Shown piece by piece: positions 1 to 8,433 of a DNA stretch of 41,126 nt. Both the position numbers and the translations under genes were made by a program. The notes beneath the pieces were generated by a model. The model ran no database searches and had not been told where the DNA came from. It worked only from the letters and a program-made list of their open reading frames with translations. The DNA is from Streptosporangium minutum (GTDB lineage: Bacteria > Actinomycetota > Actinomycetes > Streptosporangiales > Streptosporangiaceae). The DNA is taken from contig NZ_NGFP01000049.1 in NCBI RefSeq assembly GCF_002149035.1, forward strand, positions 242 through 41,367. Reading direction: 5' to 3'. The first letter of the stretch is position 1. The number at the start of each line of letters is the position of its first letter.

Positions 1-38
1 CCAAGGGCGCCCGGACGGTGCGGTCCCCCGTACGGCGA

Positions 39-72
39 AGCGGGGGCGACCGGTCGCCCGGTCGCCCCCGCT
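39..72 (-). terminator. Hairpin terminator downstream of sepH
   Basis: A perfect 15-bp inverted repeat (arms 39-53 and 58-72, loop TCGC) lies just past the sepH stop codon. It is GC-rich and has no clear U-tract, as is usual for actinobacterial terminators. I infer that it ends sepH transcription. Confidence 0.6.
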
Positions 73-85
73 CTCAGCGGTGCGG

Positions 86-1711
86 TCAGTCCTGGCGGCG
101 GGCGCCGAACATGATCTCGTCCCAGGTCGGCACGGACGCGCGCCGCCCACGGGCCTTCTTCGCGGGCCGGGCGGGCGCCGGCGCCGCCTTCGGCGGCTCG
201 GCGGGTTTCGGCGGCTCGACGGGCTTCGAGGGCTCCGCGGGCTTCTCCGCCGCGGGCTTGCCCGCCTCACTCTCCTGCGCCTCCGCCCTGTCGGCCTGTC
301 GCGGCCCTTCCTTGACCGGCTCGGCCTGGGCGGGCCGCTCGTCGACGCTGACGCGCGCCGCCGGCACGGCTATCGAGGGCTCCTGGGCCGGGTCCTTCTC
401 GGCTGCGGGCTCGGGAGCGGCGGGCTCCTCCGCCTCGGACGCCACCTCGGCACTCTCGGGCTCCGGTTCGGGCCGCTCCCCGATGGGCTCGGCCGGCTCA
501 GGGCCGGTCTCGGCGACGGCGGGGACGATCTCGGGAACCTTCACGACGACCGGCTCGGGCTCGGCGGGCGCCACCTCGGCACTCTCGGGCTCGGGCTCGG
601 GGGAACGGAACTGCTCGCGCGCGGCGGGCTCGGGTACGGCCGGCGCCGTCTCGGACGCCTTCTCCTGCTCCGGCGCGTCAGCCGGTGCGACGGGGTCGAC
701 CGGCTCGGGGGCCTTGACCTGCTCACGCACAGCGGGCTCGGGCGCCTTGGCCGGCTCTTGCGCGGCCGCGGGCTCGGGTGGCCCGACCTGCTCACGCACG
801 GCGGGCTCGGGCGCCCTGACCTGCTCACGGGCGGCGGGCTCGGGCGCCCTGACCGGTGTGTAGCCGACCGGGTCCGGGGCGCGCAGTGGCGGCACCGAGG
901 GCCTGGGCGCCTCGTATCCGGGCGGGATGGGCGGCATCGGCGGCTGCTCGTAGGCGGCCGGGGGCTCGGGCTGGGCGTAGGCGGGCCTGGCCGGGGCCGG
1001 CGGCTCGTTGCGCACCACCGAGGGGAACGACACCGGCGGCTGGTTCAGCGGCTCGGGCGCCAGCGGCGGCACCGGCGCGAGCTTGGCCACGCGCGGCACG
1101 AACGGCGTGACGATGGAATCCTCCACCGGCTCGACGTACTCCCCGGCGGACAGGCGCATGGCCTCCTCGTCGTGCGGTGTGATGTGGCGCCGTCGCGGAT
1201 CGAAGATCCATTCCGCGTTGCGGCTGTGACCGTTCCAAACGAAACCGAGCTTGATCCGCCACAGGTTGTCGTCACGCTTGGCGGAGTCCCAGTCGATCTC
1301 GTCGGCGGGCACGCCGCGACGGGTCAGCCGCTCGGCGACCAGGTCGCCGAGGGTGGGACCGGGAGCGGAGTCGCCCGGCAGCCGCACGGCGCAGCGCTGC
1401 GCCTGCTGAGCCATGTACTCACGTTCCTGGAGCACGGGGCCCTCGAACCAACGCACGCGCTCGACCGGGATGCCCGCCGTGGCGGCGATCTCCTCCGCGG
1501 TCTCGCCGGCACGGATCCGGGCCTGGATCTCCTTGGGGCGCAACGGACTCTCCACTTCGATCTCGTACTGGCCGAGACGGGAGAAGTTGCCGCGGACGGC
1601 AGCACGGAGCCGGTCGTCGACGGGCAGCGTGAACCGGGTACCCCGGCCGGCTGTCGCCAGCACGAGATAGGTCCCGTCCTCACTCACCGCGACGAGTCGG
1701 AGCTCCTGCAT
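86..1711 (-). CDS. sepH: SepH, FtsZ-binding cell division regulator (DUF3071)
   Basis: SepH binds FtsZ and promotes Z-ring assembly in Actinobacteria. The N-terminal DUF3071 domain (about residues 1-200) contains a helix-turn-helix at about 59-90. The last 18 residues carry the conserved SepH tail (RASVPTWDEIMFG followed by ARRQD). The start is MQELRLVAVSEDG at 1711, which matches the family; an upstream in-frame extension to 1867 has no family support. The protein is 541 residues, much longer than the Streptomyces protein as I remember it (about 340). The excess is a Pro/Glu/Ala-rich linker at about 210-515 with repeats such as APEPAVREQV. The gene is monocistronic with a terminator hairpin behind it. 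The identification is firm; the effect of the long linker is unknown. Confidence 0.93.
   Translation of the reverse strand: MQELRLVAVSEDGTYLVLATAGRGTRFTLPVDDRLRAAVRGNFSRLGQYEIEVESPLRPKEIQARIRAGETAEEIAATAGIPVERVRWFEGPVLQEREYMAQQAQRCAVRLPGDSAPGPTLGDLVAERLTRRGVPADEIDWDSAKRDDNLWRIKLGFVWNGHSRNAEWIFDPRRRHITPHDEEAMRLSAGEYVEPVEDSIVTPFVPRVAKLAPVPPLAPEPLNQPPVSFPSVVRNEPPAPARPAYAQPEPPAAYEQPPMPPIPPGYEAPRPSVPPLRAPDPVGYTPVRAPEPAAREQVRAPEPAVREQVGPPEPAAAQEPAKAPEPAVREQVKAPEPVDPVAPADAPEQEKASETAPAVPEPAAREQFRSPEPEPESAEVAPAEPEPVVVKVPEIVPAVAETGPEPAEPIGERPEPEPESAEVASEAEEPAAPEPAAEKDPAQEPSIAVPAARVSVDERPAQAEPVKEGPRQADRAEAQESEAGKPAAEKPAEPSKPVEPPKPAEPPKAAPAPARPAKKARGRRASVPTWDEIMFGARRQD
702..860 (-). repeat. 33/36-bp tandem repeats inside sepH
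   Basis: Five in-frame units start at 702, 735, 771, 804 and 837, each opening with GGCTCGGG on the plus strand. They are 33 or 36 bp long and the last is partial. They encode the APEPAxREQV repeats of the SepH linker. Lengths in multiples of three fit slippage-driven growth of a disordered linker. Confidence 0.8.
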
Positions 1712-2288
1712 GCGAGTCCCTTCGTCGTCGTGCTCAATCTTCCCCCGGACCCTTGAGTCTCTCGCGTGTGCCGGTTGCCTGCCAGCACCGTACCCGGCAT
1801 GTCCGAACATCGCCTTCCTGGATGGGGCTCGCAGCGATGTGACGCCGGTCACATTTGCTCCATTCATCTACTTACGGGTACCGGTGTGGAGCAGCACGTT
1901 CAGGGTCCTCGACGGATTCTCCCGAATAACTTCCGGTGCCGTCGTGGACTTGGGACAAGAGCCGGGAGATGACGTCGAGGCCTGCCCGCCGGTCTCCGGG
2001 CGGCGGGCCGGGACCCCGCAGGCGCGCGGAGGCGAGCCGGTGGGGTGCGTGCCGTCACCGCGGCCGGCGGTCACGGCTGCCGGTGTGGCGTAGAGCGGCG
2101 GTCGGTGCGAACGGCGGGAGAATGTCATCTCCGGCGTACTCCCTCGGGGTTGGGCGGCGCGGGGCGTCTGCGAATCTGCCTGTCGCACAGGTCACAGGAA
2201 CAACAGGACACGCGGATGCGTCATTCTTCGGAGGGAGCCTTTACGCACCCCTTTACCGAAAGCTTGTGAGAAGGGACTGATTCGGGGA
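1712..2288. other. Gene-free divergent intergenic region of 577 bp
   Basis: This lies between the divergent sepH and the membrane protein gene at 2289. I see no ORF with coding character. It holds a Crp-type palindrome (1839-1854) nearer to sepH, a GC-rich middle, and a short AT-richer stretch before 2289. Promoters for both genes should lie here, but I cannot place them with confidence. Confidence 0.6.
1839..1854. promoter_or_regulatory. Crp-type palindrome upstream of sepH
   Basis: TGTGA-N6-TCACA with perfect arms, extended to 7-bp arms ATGTGAC/GTCACAT at 1838-1855. This is the classical CRP/FNR consensus, also recognised by mycobacterial Crp. It lies 128 bp upstream of the sepH start codon. 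Binding by a Crp-family regulator is inferred. Confidence 0.55.
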
Positions 2289-3248
2289 ATGGGCGGCCAG
2301 CAGAGGTTCGATCTGAGCGTGCCGCAGATCGTGGGAGGCGCCCTGGCCACGATGACGGCCGCGGTGGCCGCGTCGTACCTGGGGGTCGCCGGGACGGTGA
2401 TCGGTGCGGCCGTGATGAGCGTGGGCAGCACGGTCGGCGGGGCCGTCTACACCCACTACCTCAAGCGCACCGGCAGCCAGCTCACCCTCCTGGTGACGAA
2501 CGAGACCGACGACGATCCGCCCAAGAAGGTGGAGGGCAAGGGGGAGCTGGCGACGGCCGTGCAGGCCACCGTACGGGAGGAGGCCCCGGCGGGGAAGGCC
2601 GGCAGGCCCGCCCCGGTGGACCCGGACGCCCCGACCTCGGTGTTCCCGGCCGTCGGCGCCACCTCGGCGGAGAGTGTCGGCGACCTCGGCGACCTCGTCG
2701 TGGTGGACGTGAACCCGGCCACCGCCGAGCTGCCCAGGATCACCCGCGGCCCCCGCGTCAAGGTCTGGATGCTGGCGGTGACGGCGGTGGTGACCTTCGT
2801 GGTCAGCATGGGGGTCATTCTGGGGTTCGAGGGGCTCACCGGGCAGCCCGTGTCGAGCACGCTCAAGGGTGAGAAGAGCTCGGGCACCAGCCTCAACCCG
2901 GGCGCGGGGGAGCGGAAGAAGGGCCCCGAGCGGGTCAAGACGTCCAGGCCGGCCAGCCCGGTCCCCCCGCCGGCGACGACGGAGAGGACTCCCGAGCCGG
3001 CCTCGACCGCGGACTCCGGGCCGACGCGACAGCCGACGACGGAGCCCACCTCGGGATCCACCCCTCCTCCGACGCCCACCCAGGCCCCGACCTCGGTCCC
3101 GACGTCCGGCCCCACCCATGTCGACCCGTCGCCGGAGCCCAGTGAGAAGCCGAGCGTCCCGTCGCCTCCGGGCGAGACGGTCGCCCCCGAGCAGGGCGGT
3201 CTCCCGAGCGACGTGCCGGACCAGCAGGGCCTTGACGGCGACCAGTGA
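2289..3248 (+). CDS. Membrane protein with Pro/Thr-rich C-terminal tail
   Basis: I do not recognise a named family. Residues about 10-55 form a Gly/Ala-rich hydrophobic stretch, probably one or two membrane passes. A polar segment with a charged DDDPPKKVEGKGE patch follows. A second clear membrane helix spans about 158-180. The remaining 130 residues are Pro/Thr/Ser-rich and probably disordered; by topology they could lie outside the cell near the wall, since wall-spanning linkers often have this composition. A possible ribosome site (AGAAGGGA) sits somewhat far upstream of the ATG at 2289. The gene ends 12 bp before the convergent lactone oxidase gene. No enzymatic motif is visible. Confidence 0.8.
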   Translation: MGGQQRFDLSVPQIVGGALATMTAAVAASYLGVAGTVIGAAVMSVGSTVGGAVYTHYLKRTGSQLTLLVTNETDDDPPKKVEGKGELATAVQATVREEAPAGKAGRPAPVDPDAPTSVFPAVGATSAESVGDLGDLVVVDVNPATAELPRITRGPRVKVWMLAVTAVVTFVVSMGVILGFEGLTGQPVSSTLKGEKSSGTSLNPGAGERKKGPERVKTSRPASPVPPPATTERTPEPASTADSGPTRQPTTEPTSGSTPPPTPTQAPTSVPTSGPTHVDPSPEPSEKPSVPSPPGETVAPEQGGLPSDVPDQQGLDGDQ

Positions 3249-3260
3249 GGCCCGGCGGGA

Positions 3261-4577
3261 TCAGCCCAGGACGGTGTCCAGGTAGTCGTTGGTGAACACG
3301 CGGTCCGGGTCCAGCCGGTCCCGCAGGGTCCGGAAGTCGCCGAAGCGGGGATAGACCGTGGCCAGGTAGCCCGCGTCGCGGGTGTGGAGTTTGCCCCAGT
3401 GGGGACGGCCGCCCAGCCTGGTCATGACCTCCTCGACGCCCTCGAAGTAGGCCGGGTTCGGCGTCGGCCGGTAGATGTGGCAGGCGACGTAGGCCGTCTC
3501 CCGGCCGTAGGCGGTGGACAGCCAGGCGTCACTGGCCGGGGTGACCCGCACCTCGATCGGGAAGGTGATCTTCCAGTCCCGCCGTTCCACGAGGTCGCGG
3601 GTCTCGCGGAGGGCCTGGCCGAGGAGCTCGCGCGGGACGGCGTACTCCATCTCCAGGAAACGCACGTCCCGCACGCTTGTGAAGATCTTGTACGAGGTGT
3701 CGGTGTGGGTCGAGGCCGACAGCGCCGCCGCCGAGATCGCGTTGAGCCGGGGGATCGCGCCGGGGAAGCGCCCGCCGACCCCGCACAACGCGCCGAACAG
3801 GGTGTTCTCCAGGAACTTGTTGTCCAGCCAGTGCCTGAACGCGCTCGGCGGGTCGGCCGGTCCCGGGCTCCGGTTGTTCCGCTTGGTCAGGCAGGTGTCG
3901 GTGTGCGGCAGCCAGAAGAAGTCCAGGTGCTCGTTGTCCGAGGTGATCGCGTCGAGCGAGTCGAGGATCTCGGTCAGCGGCATCGGCTGCCGGGTGCTGC
4001 GCAGCAGGAACGACGGCTCCACCCGGAAGGTCACCGCGGTCACCACGCCGAGCGCGCCCAGGCCGACCCGGGCCGCGTCGAACAGGTCCTGCTCGCTCAC
4101 CCCGTCACGGATCTTCCCCGTGCCGCCGCGGGAGACCGTGACGACCTCGCCGTCGGCGAGCACCAGCTCCAGCGCCGTCACCTGGTCGGCCAGCCCGCCG
4201 ACGTCCCTGCCGGTGCCGTGGGTGCCGGTCTGGATGGCCCCGGCCAGGGTCTGGGCGGTGATGTCGCCCATGTTCGCCAGGGCCAGGCCCATCCGGTGGA
4301 GTTCCTCGTTCAGAACGCTGAGGGGCGTCCCGGCCGCCGCCGTCACCCAGCCGTCGCCGACCTCCCGGATGCCGGTCAGCGCGTGCGGCCGCAGCAGCAG
4401 GCCGTCGGTCAGCGCGACCCCGGTGAAGGAGTGCCCGGTGCCGACCATGCGCACCCGGCGCCCCGACGCGGCGGCCTCCCGTACGGCCCGCGCCACCTCC
4501 TCCGCCGAAGAGGGCGCGCGGACCTCCGCCGGAGTGACGGACTGGTTGCCGGCCCAGTTGCGGAAGACCTCGTTCAT
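3261..4577 (-). CDS. FAD-linked D-arabinono-1,4-lactone / L-gulonolactone oxidase family protein
   Basis: A VAO-type flavoprotein of 438 residues. The N-terminal FAD-binding domain contains GTGHSFTG; His49 is the residue that usually carries covalent FAD in this family. The C-terminal ALO domain ends with the HWGK signature (RPHWGKLHT) and a DPDRVFTNDYL tail. Family members oxidise sugar lactones or alditols with O2, producing H2O2; the substrate here is not predictable. The start at 4577 is chosen because AAGGAG lies 8 nt upstream, whereas an upstream start at 4610 lacks a site. An MFS transporter gene lies 98 bp upstream on the same strand, so the two may be expressed together. Confidence 0.85.
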   Translation of the reverse strand: MNEVFRNWAGNQSVTPAEVRAPSSAEEVARAVREAAASGRRVRMVGTGHSFTGVALTDGLLLRPHALTGIREVGDGWVTAAAGTPLSVLNEELHRMGLALANMGDITAQTLAGAIQTGTHGTGRDVGGLADQVTALELVLADGEVVTVSRGGTGKIRDGVSEQDLFDAARVGLGALGVVTAVTFRVEPSFLLRSTRQPMPLTEILDSLDAITSDNEHLDFFWLPHTDTCLTKRNNRSPGPADPPSAFRHWLDNKFLENTLFGALCGVGGRFPGAIPRLNAISAAALSASTHTDTSYKIFTSVRDVRFLEMEYAVPRELLGQALRETRDLVERRDWKITFPIEVRVTPASDAWLSTAYGRETAYVACHIYRPTPNPAYFEGVEEVMTRLGGRPHWGKLHTRDAGYLATVYPRFGDFRTLRDRLDPDRVFTNDYLDTVLG

Positions 4578-4675
4578 GCATGCTCCTTGCCTGTCGGCGT
4601 CAAGAAGCACGCATGTTCATGCGGTGGCTACCTGTCCACCCTCGCTTCTCTCGCGAATGTGAACAATACTCATGA

Positions 4676-5866
4676 TTATTGCTGCGGAATAGGGGTCCGC
4701 AGCCAGGCGGAGCCGCCGATGCCGATGATCACAGCGAGTATGGCGCAGGCGAAGGAGAAGCCGTAGGCGTTGGAGGCGCCGAACGCGTCGGTGAGCCGGC
4801 CGCCCGCCCAGGCCCCGAGCGCCACGCCGAAACCGACCGCGGTCGAGACCCACGACATGCCCTCGGTGAGCAGGCGGGCCGGGACCAGCTGCTCGATCAG
4901 CGTGTAGCCGGTGATGATCGTGGGGGAGATGGCCAGCCCGGCGAGGAACAGCGCCGGAGCCATGACCCTGACGTCGCCGATCAGGGCGATCGGGGTCAGG
5001 CCGACCGCGAACACCCCGATGGCGCGGACGAACCGGCCGCGCAGCGAGAGCTTCCACCGCCGCGCGCCGTACCAGAGGCCGGAGACCAGGCTGCCGCCCG
5101 CGAACGCGGCGAGCAGCAGGCCGGCGGCGGGTTTGGCCCCGTGCTCCTCGGCGAAGGCCACCGTGATCAGGTCGACCGAGCCGAAGACCGCGCCCATCGC
5201 CAGGAAGACGCACGACAGTAGGGCGACCCCGGGAATGGTGATCGGGCTGCCGGAGCGCCTCTCGCCCCGGTTGACCGGCGGCTCGGTGCCGCGCTGCATC
5301 GCGAAGGCGAGGGTGCCCGCGATCGTGCAGACCAGGGCGACGATCAGGCCGGCGTAGGGGTTGACCATGGTGGCCAGGGCGGTGACCAGCGCCGGCCCGG
5401 CGACGAAGACGACCTCGTCGGCGACCGACTCGAAGGAGAACGCCGCGTGCAGCCTGGCCGACCCCGCGAGCAGGTGGGACCAGCGGGCCCGCACGAGCGA
5501 GCCGAGCGACACCGCGCTCGCGCCGACCAGGACGCCGGTGGCGAACAGGCTCCACGCGGGCGCCCGGAACTGCGCGCAGAGCATCAGGCCCGTCAGCGCG
5601 GTGCCGTGTGCCAGGGTGAGCGGGACGATTACCCTGGCCTGGCCGAACCTGTCCACCAGGCGTCCCGTCAGGGGCGCGGCGACGGCGTAGGAGATGTTGA
5701 CGGTGGCCGCGACCGCGCCCGCCATGGCGAAGGAGTCGGTGAGGGCCTCGATGAGCAGGATGATGCCGAGGCCGAGCATCGACATCGGCATCCGCCCGAC
5801 GAATCCGGCGATCACGAAACCTTTGACACCGGGCGTGCTGAACAGTCCCCGGTACGGCCCGACCAC
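4676..5866 (-). CDS. MFS transporter
   Basis: A 396-residue polytopic membrane protein with about 12 hydrophobic helices. The MFS loop motif between helices 2 and 3 reads GRLVDRFGQARV. A GTG start at 5866 is preferred: GAGGGGGAG lies 6 nt upstream, and the family core PYRGLFSTPGVKGF follows directly. The longer reading to 5959 adds an unlikely basic leader that overlaps the divergent promoter. It resembles drug/sugar efflux-type MFS proteins of actinomycetes; the substrate is unknown. It is divergent from the lytic transglycosylase and sits upstream of the lactone oxidase. Confidence 0.8.
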   Translation of the reverse strand: MVGPYRGLFSTPGVKGFVIAGFVGRMPMSMLGLGIILLIEALTDSFAMAGAVAATVNISYAVAAPLTGRLVDRFGQARVIVPLTLAHGTALTGLMLCAQFRAPAWSLFATGVLVGASAVSLGSLVRARWSHLLAGSARLHAAFSFESVADEVVFVAGPALVTALATMVNPYAGLIVALVCTIAGTLAFAMQRGTEPPVNRGERRSGSPITIPGVALLSCVFLAMGAVFGSVDLITVAFAEEHGAKPAAGLLLAAFAGGSLVSGLWYGARRWKLSLRGRFVRAIGVFAVGLTPIALIGDVRVMAPALFLAGLAISPTIITGYTLIEQLVPARLLTEGMSWVSTAVGFGVALGAWAGGRLTDAFGASNAYGFSFACAILAVIIGIGGSAWLRTPIPQQ

Positions 5867-5983
5867 TGACGACTCCCCCTCGCGCGTTTCAAGCGTAGAT
5901 CGTACCGACAGTTTCCGACCGAACCGGTGCTCGGCAAGCCATTTTCCACGCGATGGCACACATCATGGCTTCTTGGAGCTAAC

Positions 5984-7273
5984 GTGAGCGCGGTGTCGCA
6001 TCTTCCCCGGTTGTGGGCGTTCGTCACGATGCTGGCCATCGTGGCCGCGCTCGCGGTCGTCGTCGGCGCGGTGTTCCTCGCCACCCGTCCCGCAGGCTCC
6101 CTCACGGCCACCGCCGCCGAGTCCGACCTCCCCGACCTGGCCGGACTCGCCCCGCTGGCCGGCCCTCCGACGGTCAGGCCGACCCCGGCGCCCTCCGCGG
6201 CCCCGGTGACCTCGGCCACCGGCGGTCCCGGGATCACCCTGACCCCGCCCCGGCTGCTGGTGATCTCCCAGACGGGCCTGCCCCAGCAGACCAAGGAGGA
6301 CATCTCCCAGCTCAAGCACGTCGAGAAGGTCGACTCCTTCGACGGCGGAGCGGTCAGGATCTCCGGGGCCGGGCTCAACCTGCTCGCGGTCGACCCGGCG
6401 CGCTTCCGGGCCTGGGCGCCGAAGGCCGTGGCCGAACAGCCCAGGGTGTGGAGCGCGCTGACCCAGGGGGAGTTCGTCGCCGACAGCTCGGCGGTGCGCC
6501 GCTTCGGGCTGGTCCTCGGATCGGAGTACCAGGTGGACGGCGGCCCCCGGCTCCGGGTCGCGGCGTCCGCCTCGTTCGGCCTGCCCGGCGTGGACGGCCT
6601 GGTCGGCATGGAGACCGGCCGGCGGCTCGGGCTGCTGCCGGGCGTGGCACTGCTGGTGCACGGCCCGGAGAAGGCGGCGACCACCCTGAACGCCGGGGTG
6701 CGCAGGCTGCTCGGCTCGGGCGCGCAGGTGATCGCGGTGGGCGGCGGCCGTACGGCGCGGGCCGCCGCGGACAAGAGCGCCGCGGACAGGGCCGCCACCG
6801 GCAAGACCAAGACCAAGACCACGGCCAAGACCACTGTTAAGACCAAGACCACCGGCAAGCAGTCGCGGGCGGTCCGGCAGGTGGCGGTCGGACGGCCCGG
6901 CAGCTACCTGGATCTGTACCGCAGGTCGGCCGCCGTCTGCCCGGGCCTGTCATGGACGGTGCTGGCCGCGATCGGCCAGGTGGAGAGCTCGCACGGGCGC
7001 AACAACGGGCCGTCCTCGGCGGGCGCGCAGGGCCCCATGCAGTTCATGCCCGCCACCTGGAAGGCCTACGGGGTCGACGGCGACGGCGACGGCGTCGCCG
7101 ACATCTGGAGCCCGTACGACGCCGTCCCCTCGGCGGCCAACTACCTGTGCGCCAACGGCGCCGGGCAGGGCGGCAAGAAGCTGGAGAAGGCCATCTGGTT
7201 CTACAACCACTCCTGGTCGTACGTCAGCAAGGTCATGTCCATCTCCCAGGGCTACGCCCGCGCCTACCCGTGA
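5984..7273 (+). CDS. Membrane-anchored lytic transglycosylase with an extra extracytoplasmic domain
   Basis: 429 residues. One N-terminal membrane helix (about 11-33) anchors the protein with its bulk outside. The C-terminal 110 residues are an SLT/MltB-type lysozyme-like domain that cleaves peptidoglycan glycan strands: GQVESSHG with catalytic Glu334, then [13 protein letters not shown], a [11 protein letters not shown] loop and the ANYLCANG helix. Between them, about residues 95-250 resemble the extracytoplasmic domain of MacB/FtsX-type permeases (inference from the pattern). A Lys-Thr repeat linker (about 273-290) joins the two parts. The start is GTG at 5984 with GGAG upstream; the ATG at 5927 is less likely. 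Its 3' end overlaps the convergent hemH by 10 bp. Confidence 0.82.
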   Translation: MSAVSHLPRLWAFVTMLAIVAALAVVVGAVFLATRPAGSLTATAAESDLPDLAGLAPLAGPPTVRPTPAPSAAPVTSATGGPGITLTPPRLLVISQTGLPQQTKEDISQLKHVEKVDSFDGGAVRISGAGLNLLAVDPARFRAWAPKAVAEQPRVWSALTQGEFVADSSAVRRFGLVLGSEYQVDGGPRLRVAASASFGLPGVDGLVGMETGRRLGLLPGVALLVHGPEKAATTLNAGVRRLLGSGAQVIAVGGGRTARAAADKSAADRAATGKTKTKTTAKTTVKTKTTGKQSRAVRQVAVGRPGSYLDLYRRSAAVCPGLSWTVLAAIGQVESSHGRNNGPSSAGAQGPMQFMPATWKAYGVDGDGDGVADIWSPYDAVPSAANYLCANGAGQGGKKLEKAIWFYNHSWSYVSKVMSISQGYARAYP

Positions 7274-8253
7274 CGGCCCGCCCCCGGCGCCTGGGCGGTA
7301 CGGCGGGCCGGGGCGGGGCAGCAGGTGGCCGCGCAGGCGACCGGCTCCGGCTCGGCCAGCAGCTCGCCGACCATCGCGACGAACCGGGGGTGGGTGCCCG
7401 CGGTGGCGGCCCTGGCCAGCGGCAGGCCCATCTTCCCGGCCAGCTCCGCGGCCTCCACGTCGAGGTCGTAGACGACCTCCATGTGGTCGGAGACGAACCC
7501 GATCGGCACCAGCACCACCGCGGGGGCGTCGATCCCGGCCAGATGGTCGCAGACGTCGGGCTCCAGCCACGGGATGTGCGGGGCGCCGCTGCGGCTCTGC
7601 CAGACCAGGTCCCACGGCCGGTCGCCGCCCACCCCGGCGGCGATCAGCGAGGCCGTCCGGCGTAGCTGCGCCTCGTACGCCCCGCCGCCCGGCCCGGACG
7701 TCTCCGCCATCGAGACGGGGATGCTGTGCGCGGTGAAGACCAGGCGCGCGGCGTCCCTGTGCTCGGCCGGCAGCTCCTCCAGGGCCGCGCGGGTGTGGTC
7801 CACCATGGCCGCGACGAAGCCGGGATGGTCGAAGTAGTGCCGGAGCTTGACGACCTCCGGCGCGCCCTCGACCGCGGCCCTGGCCAGGGAGATGTCATCG
7901 ATGTACTGCCGGCAGGCCGAGTACGAGCTGTAGGCGGCGGTGACGAAGGCCGCCGCCCGGCGGACGCCGTCGGCGGCCATCTGGCGGAGCGTGTCCTCCA
8001 GGTAGGGGTGCCAGTTGCGGTTCCCCCAGTAGACCGGCAGGTCGATGGTCGGCTCGATCGCGGCGATCAGGTCGCGGCACTGCTGGTTGATCGGGCTCAT
8101 CCCGCCGAAACGCTGGTAGTGCGCCTCGACCTCCAGCAACCGCTCGCGCGGGATCCCCCGGCCCCGCACCACGTTCTCCAGAAACGGCATCACGTCGTCG
8201 GGCTTCTCCGGCCCTCCGAACGAGACGACGAGCAACGCGTCGTAAGTCCCCAT
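7264..8253 (-). CDS. hemH: Ferrochelatase (actinobacterial coproporphyrin ferrochelatase)
   Basis: Inserts Fe2+ into the porphyrin ring; in Actinobacteria the substrate is coproporphyrin III and the gene is also called cpfC. The 329-residue protein has the family opening [13 protein letters not shown], catalytic His176 in FTAHSIPV and the metal-site Glu259 in [11 protein letters not shown]. Cys114 together with the C-terminal CAATCC cluster (Cys307, 311, 312) fits the [2Fe-2S] centre of actinobacterial enzymes. The start is uncertain: ATG at 8253 fits the family best, and ATG at 8262 is in frame just upstream; neither has a strong ribosome site. Its stop overlaps the convergent transglycosylase gene. 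Three 34-bp repeats lie about 50 bp upstream. Confidence 0.92.
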   Translation of the reverse strand: MGTYDALLVVSFGGPEKPDDVMPFLENVVRGRGIPRERLLEVEAHYQRFGGMSPINQQCRDLIAAIEPTIDLPVYWGNRNWHPYLEDTLRQMAADGVRRAAAFVTAAYSSYSACRQYIDDISLARAAVEGAPEVVKLRHYFDHPGFVAAMVDHTRAALEELPAEHRDAARLVFTAHSIPVSMAETSGPGGGAYEAQLRRTASLIAAGVGGDRPWDLVWQSRSGAPHIPWLEPDVCDHLAGIDAPAVVLVPIGFVSDHMEVVYDLDVEAAELAGKMGLPLARAATAGTHPRFVAMVGELLAEPEPVACAATCCPAPARRTAQAPGAGRHG

Positions 8254-8304
8254 GGCATTCATCAAACCGCATGCCAGGGCATTCTCTCGCACGGTCACCC
8301 TCGG

Positions 8305-8406
8305 TGTCCGGACAGAGGCGTCCAGCAGGACGCGCGATTGTCCGGACAGAGGTGTCCAGCAGGGCGCGCGATTGTCCGGACAGAGGTGTCCGTCAGGATG
8401 CGCGAC
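8305..8406. repeat. Three tandem 34-bp repeats with palindromic core
   Basis: Units 8305-8338, 8339-8372 and 8373-8406 follow head to tail without spacers. Each begins with the perfect palindrome TGTCCGGACA, followed by GAGGtGTCC and a GCGCGA end. Units 1 and 2 differ at only two positions; unit 3 has diverged in its second half. They fill the intergenic region between divergent hemH (start 8253) and the S9 peptidase (start 8434). A role as clustered operators is inferred. Confidence 0.8.
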
Positions 8407-8433
8407 CGGGGACGACGTCCGAGGTAGGTTCGG

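Noticed and set aside
1868-2288. Overlapping small open frames on both strands between sepH and the membrane protein gene.
   Set aside because: They are Arg/Pro/Ser-rich with no coding bias or ribosome site, and none resembles a known protein.
8305-8406. Possible CRISPR array.
   Set aside because: Three contiguous 34-bp units without variable spacers; no cas genes are nearby.
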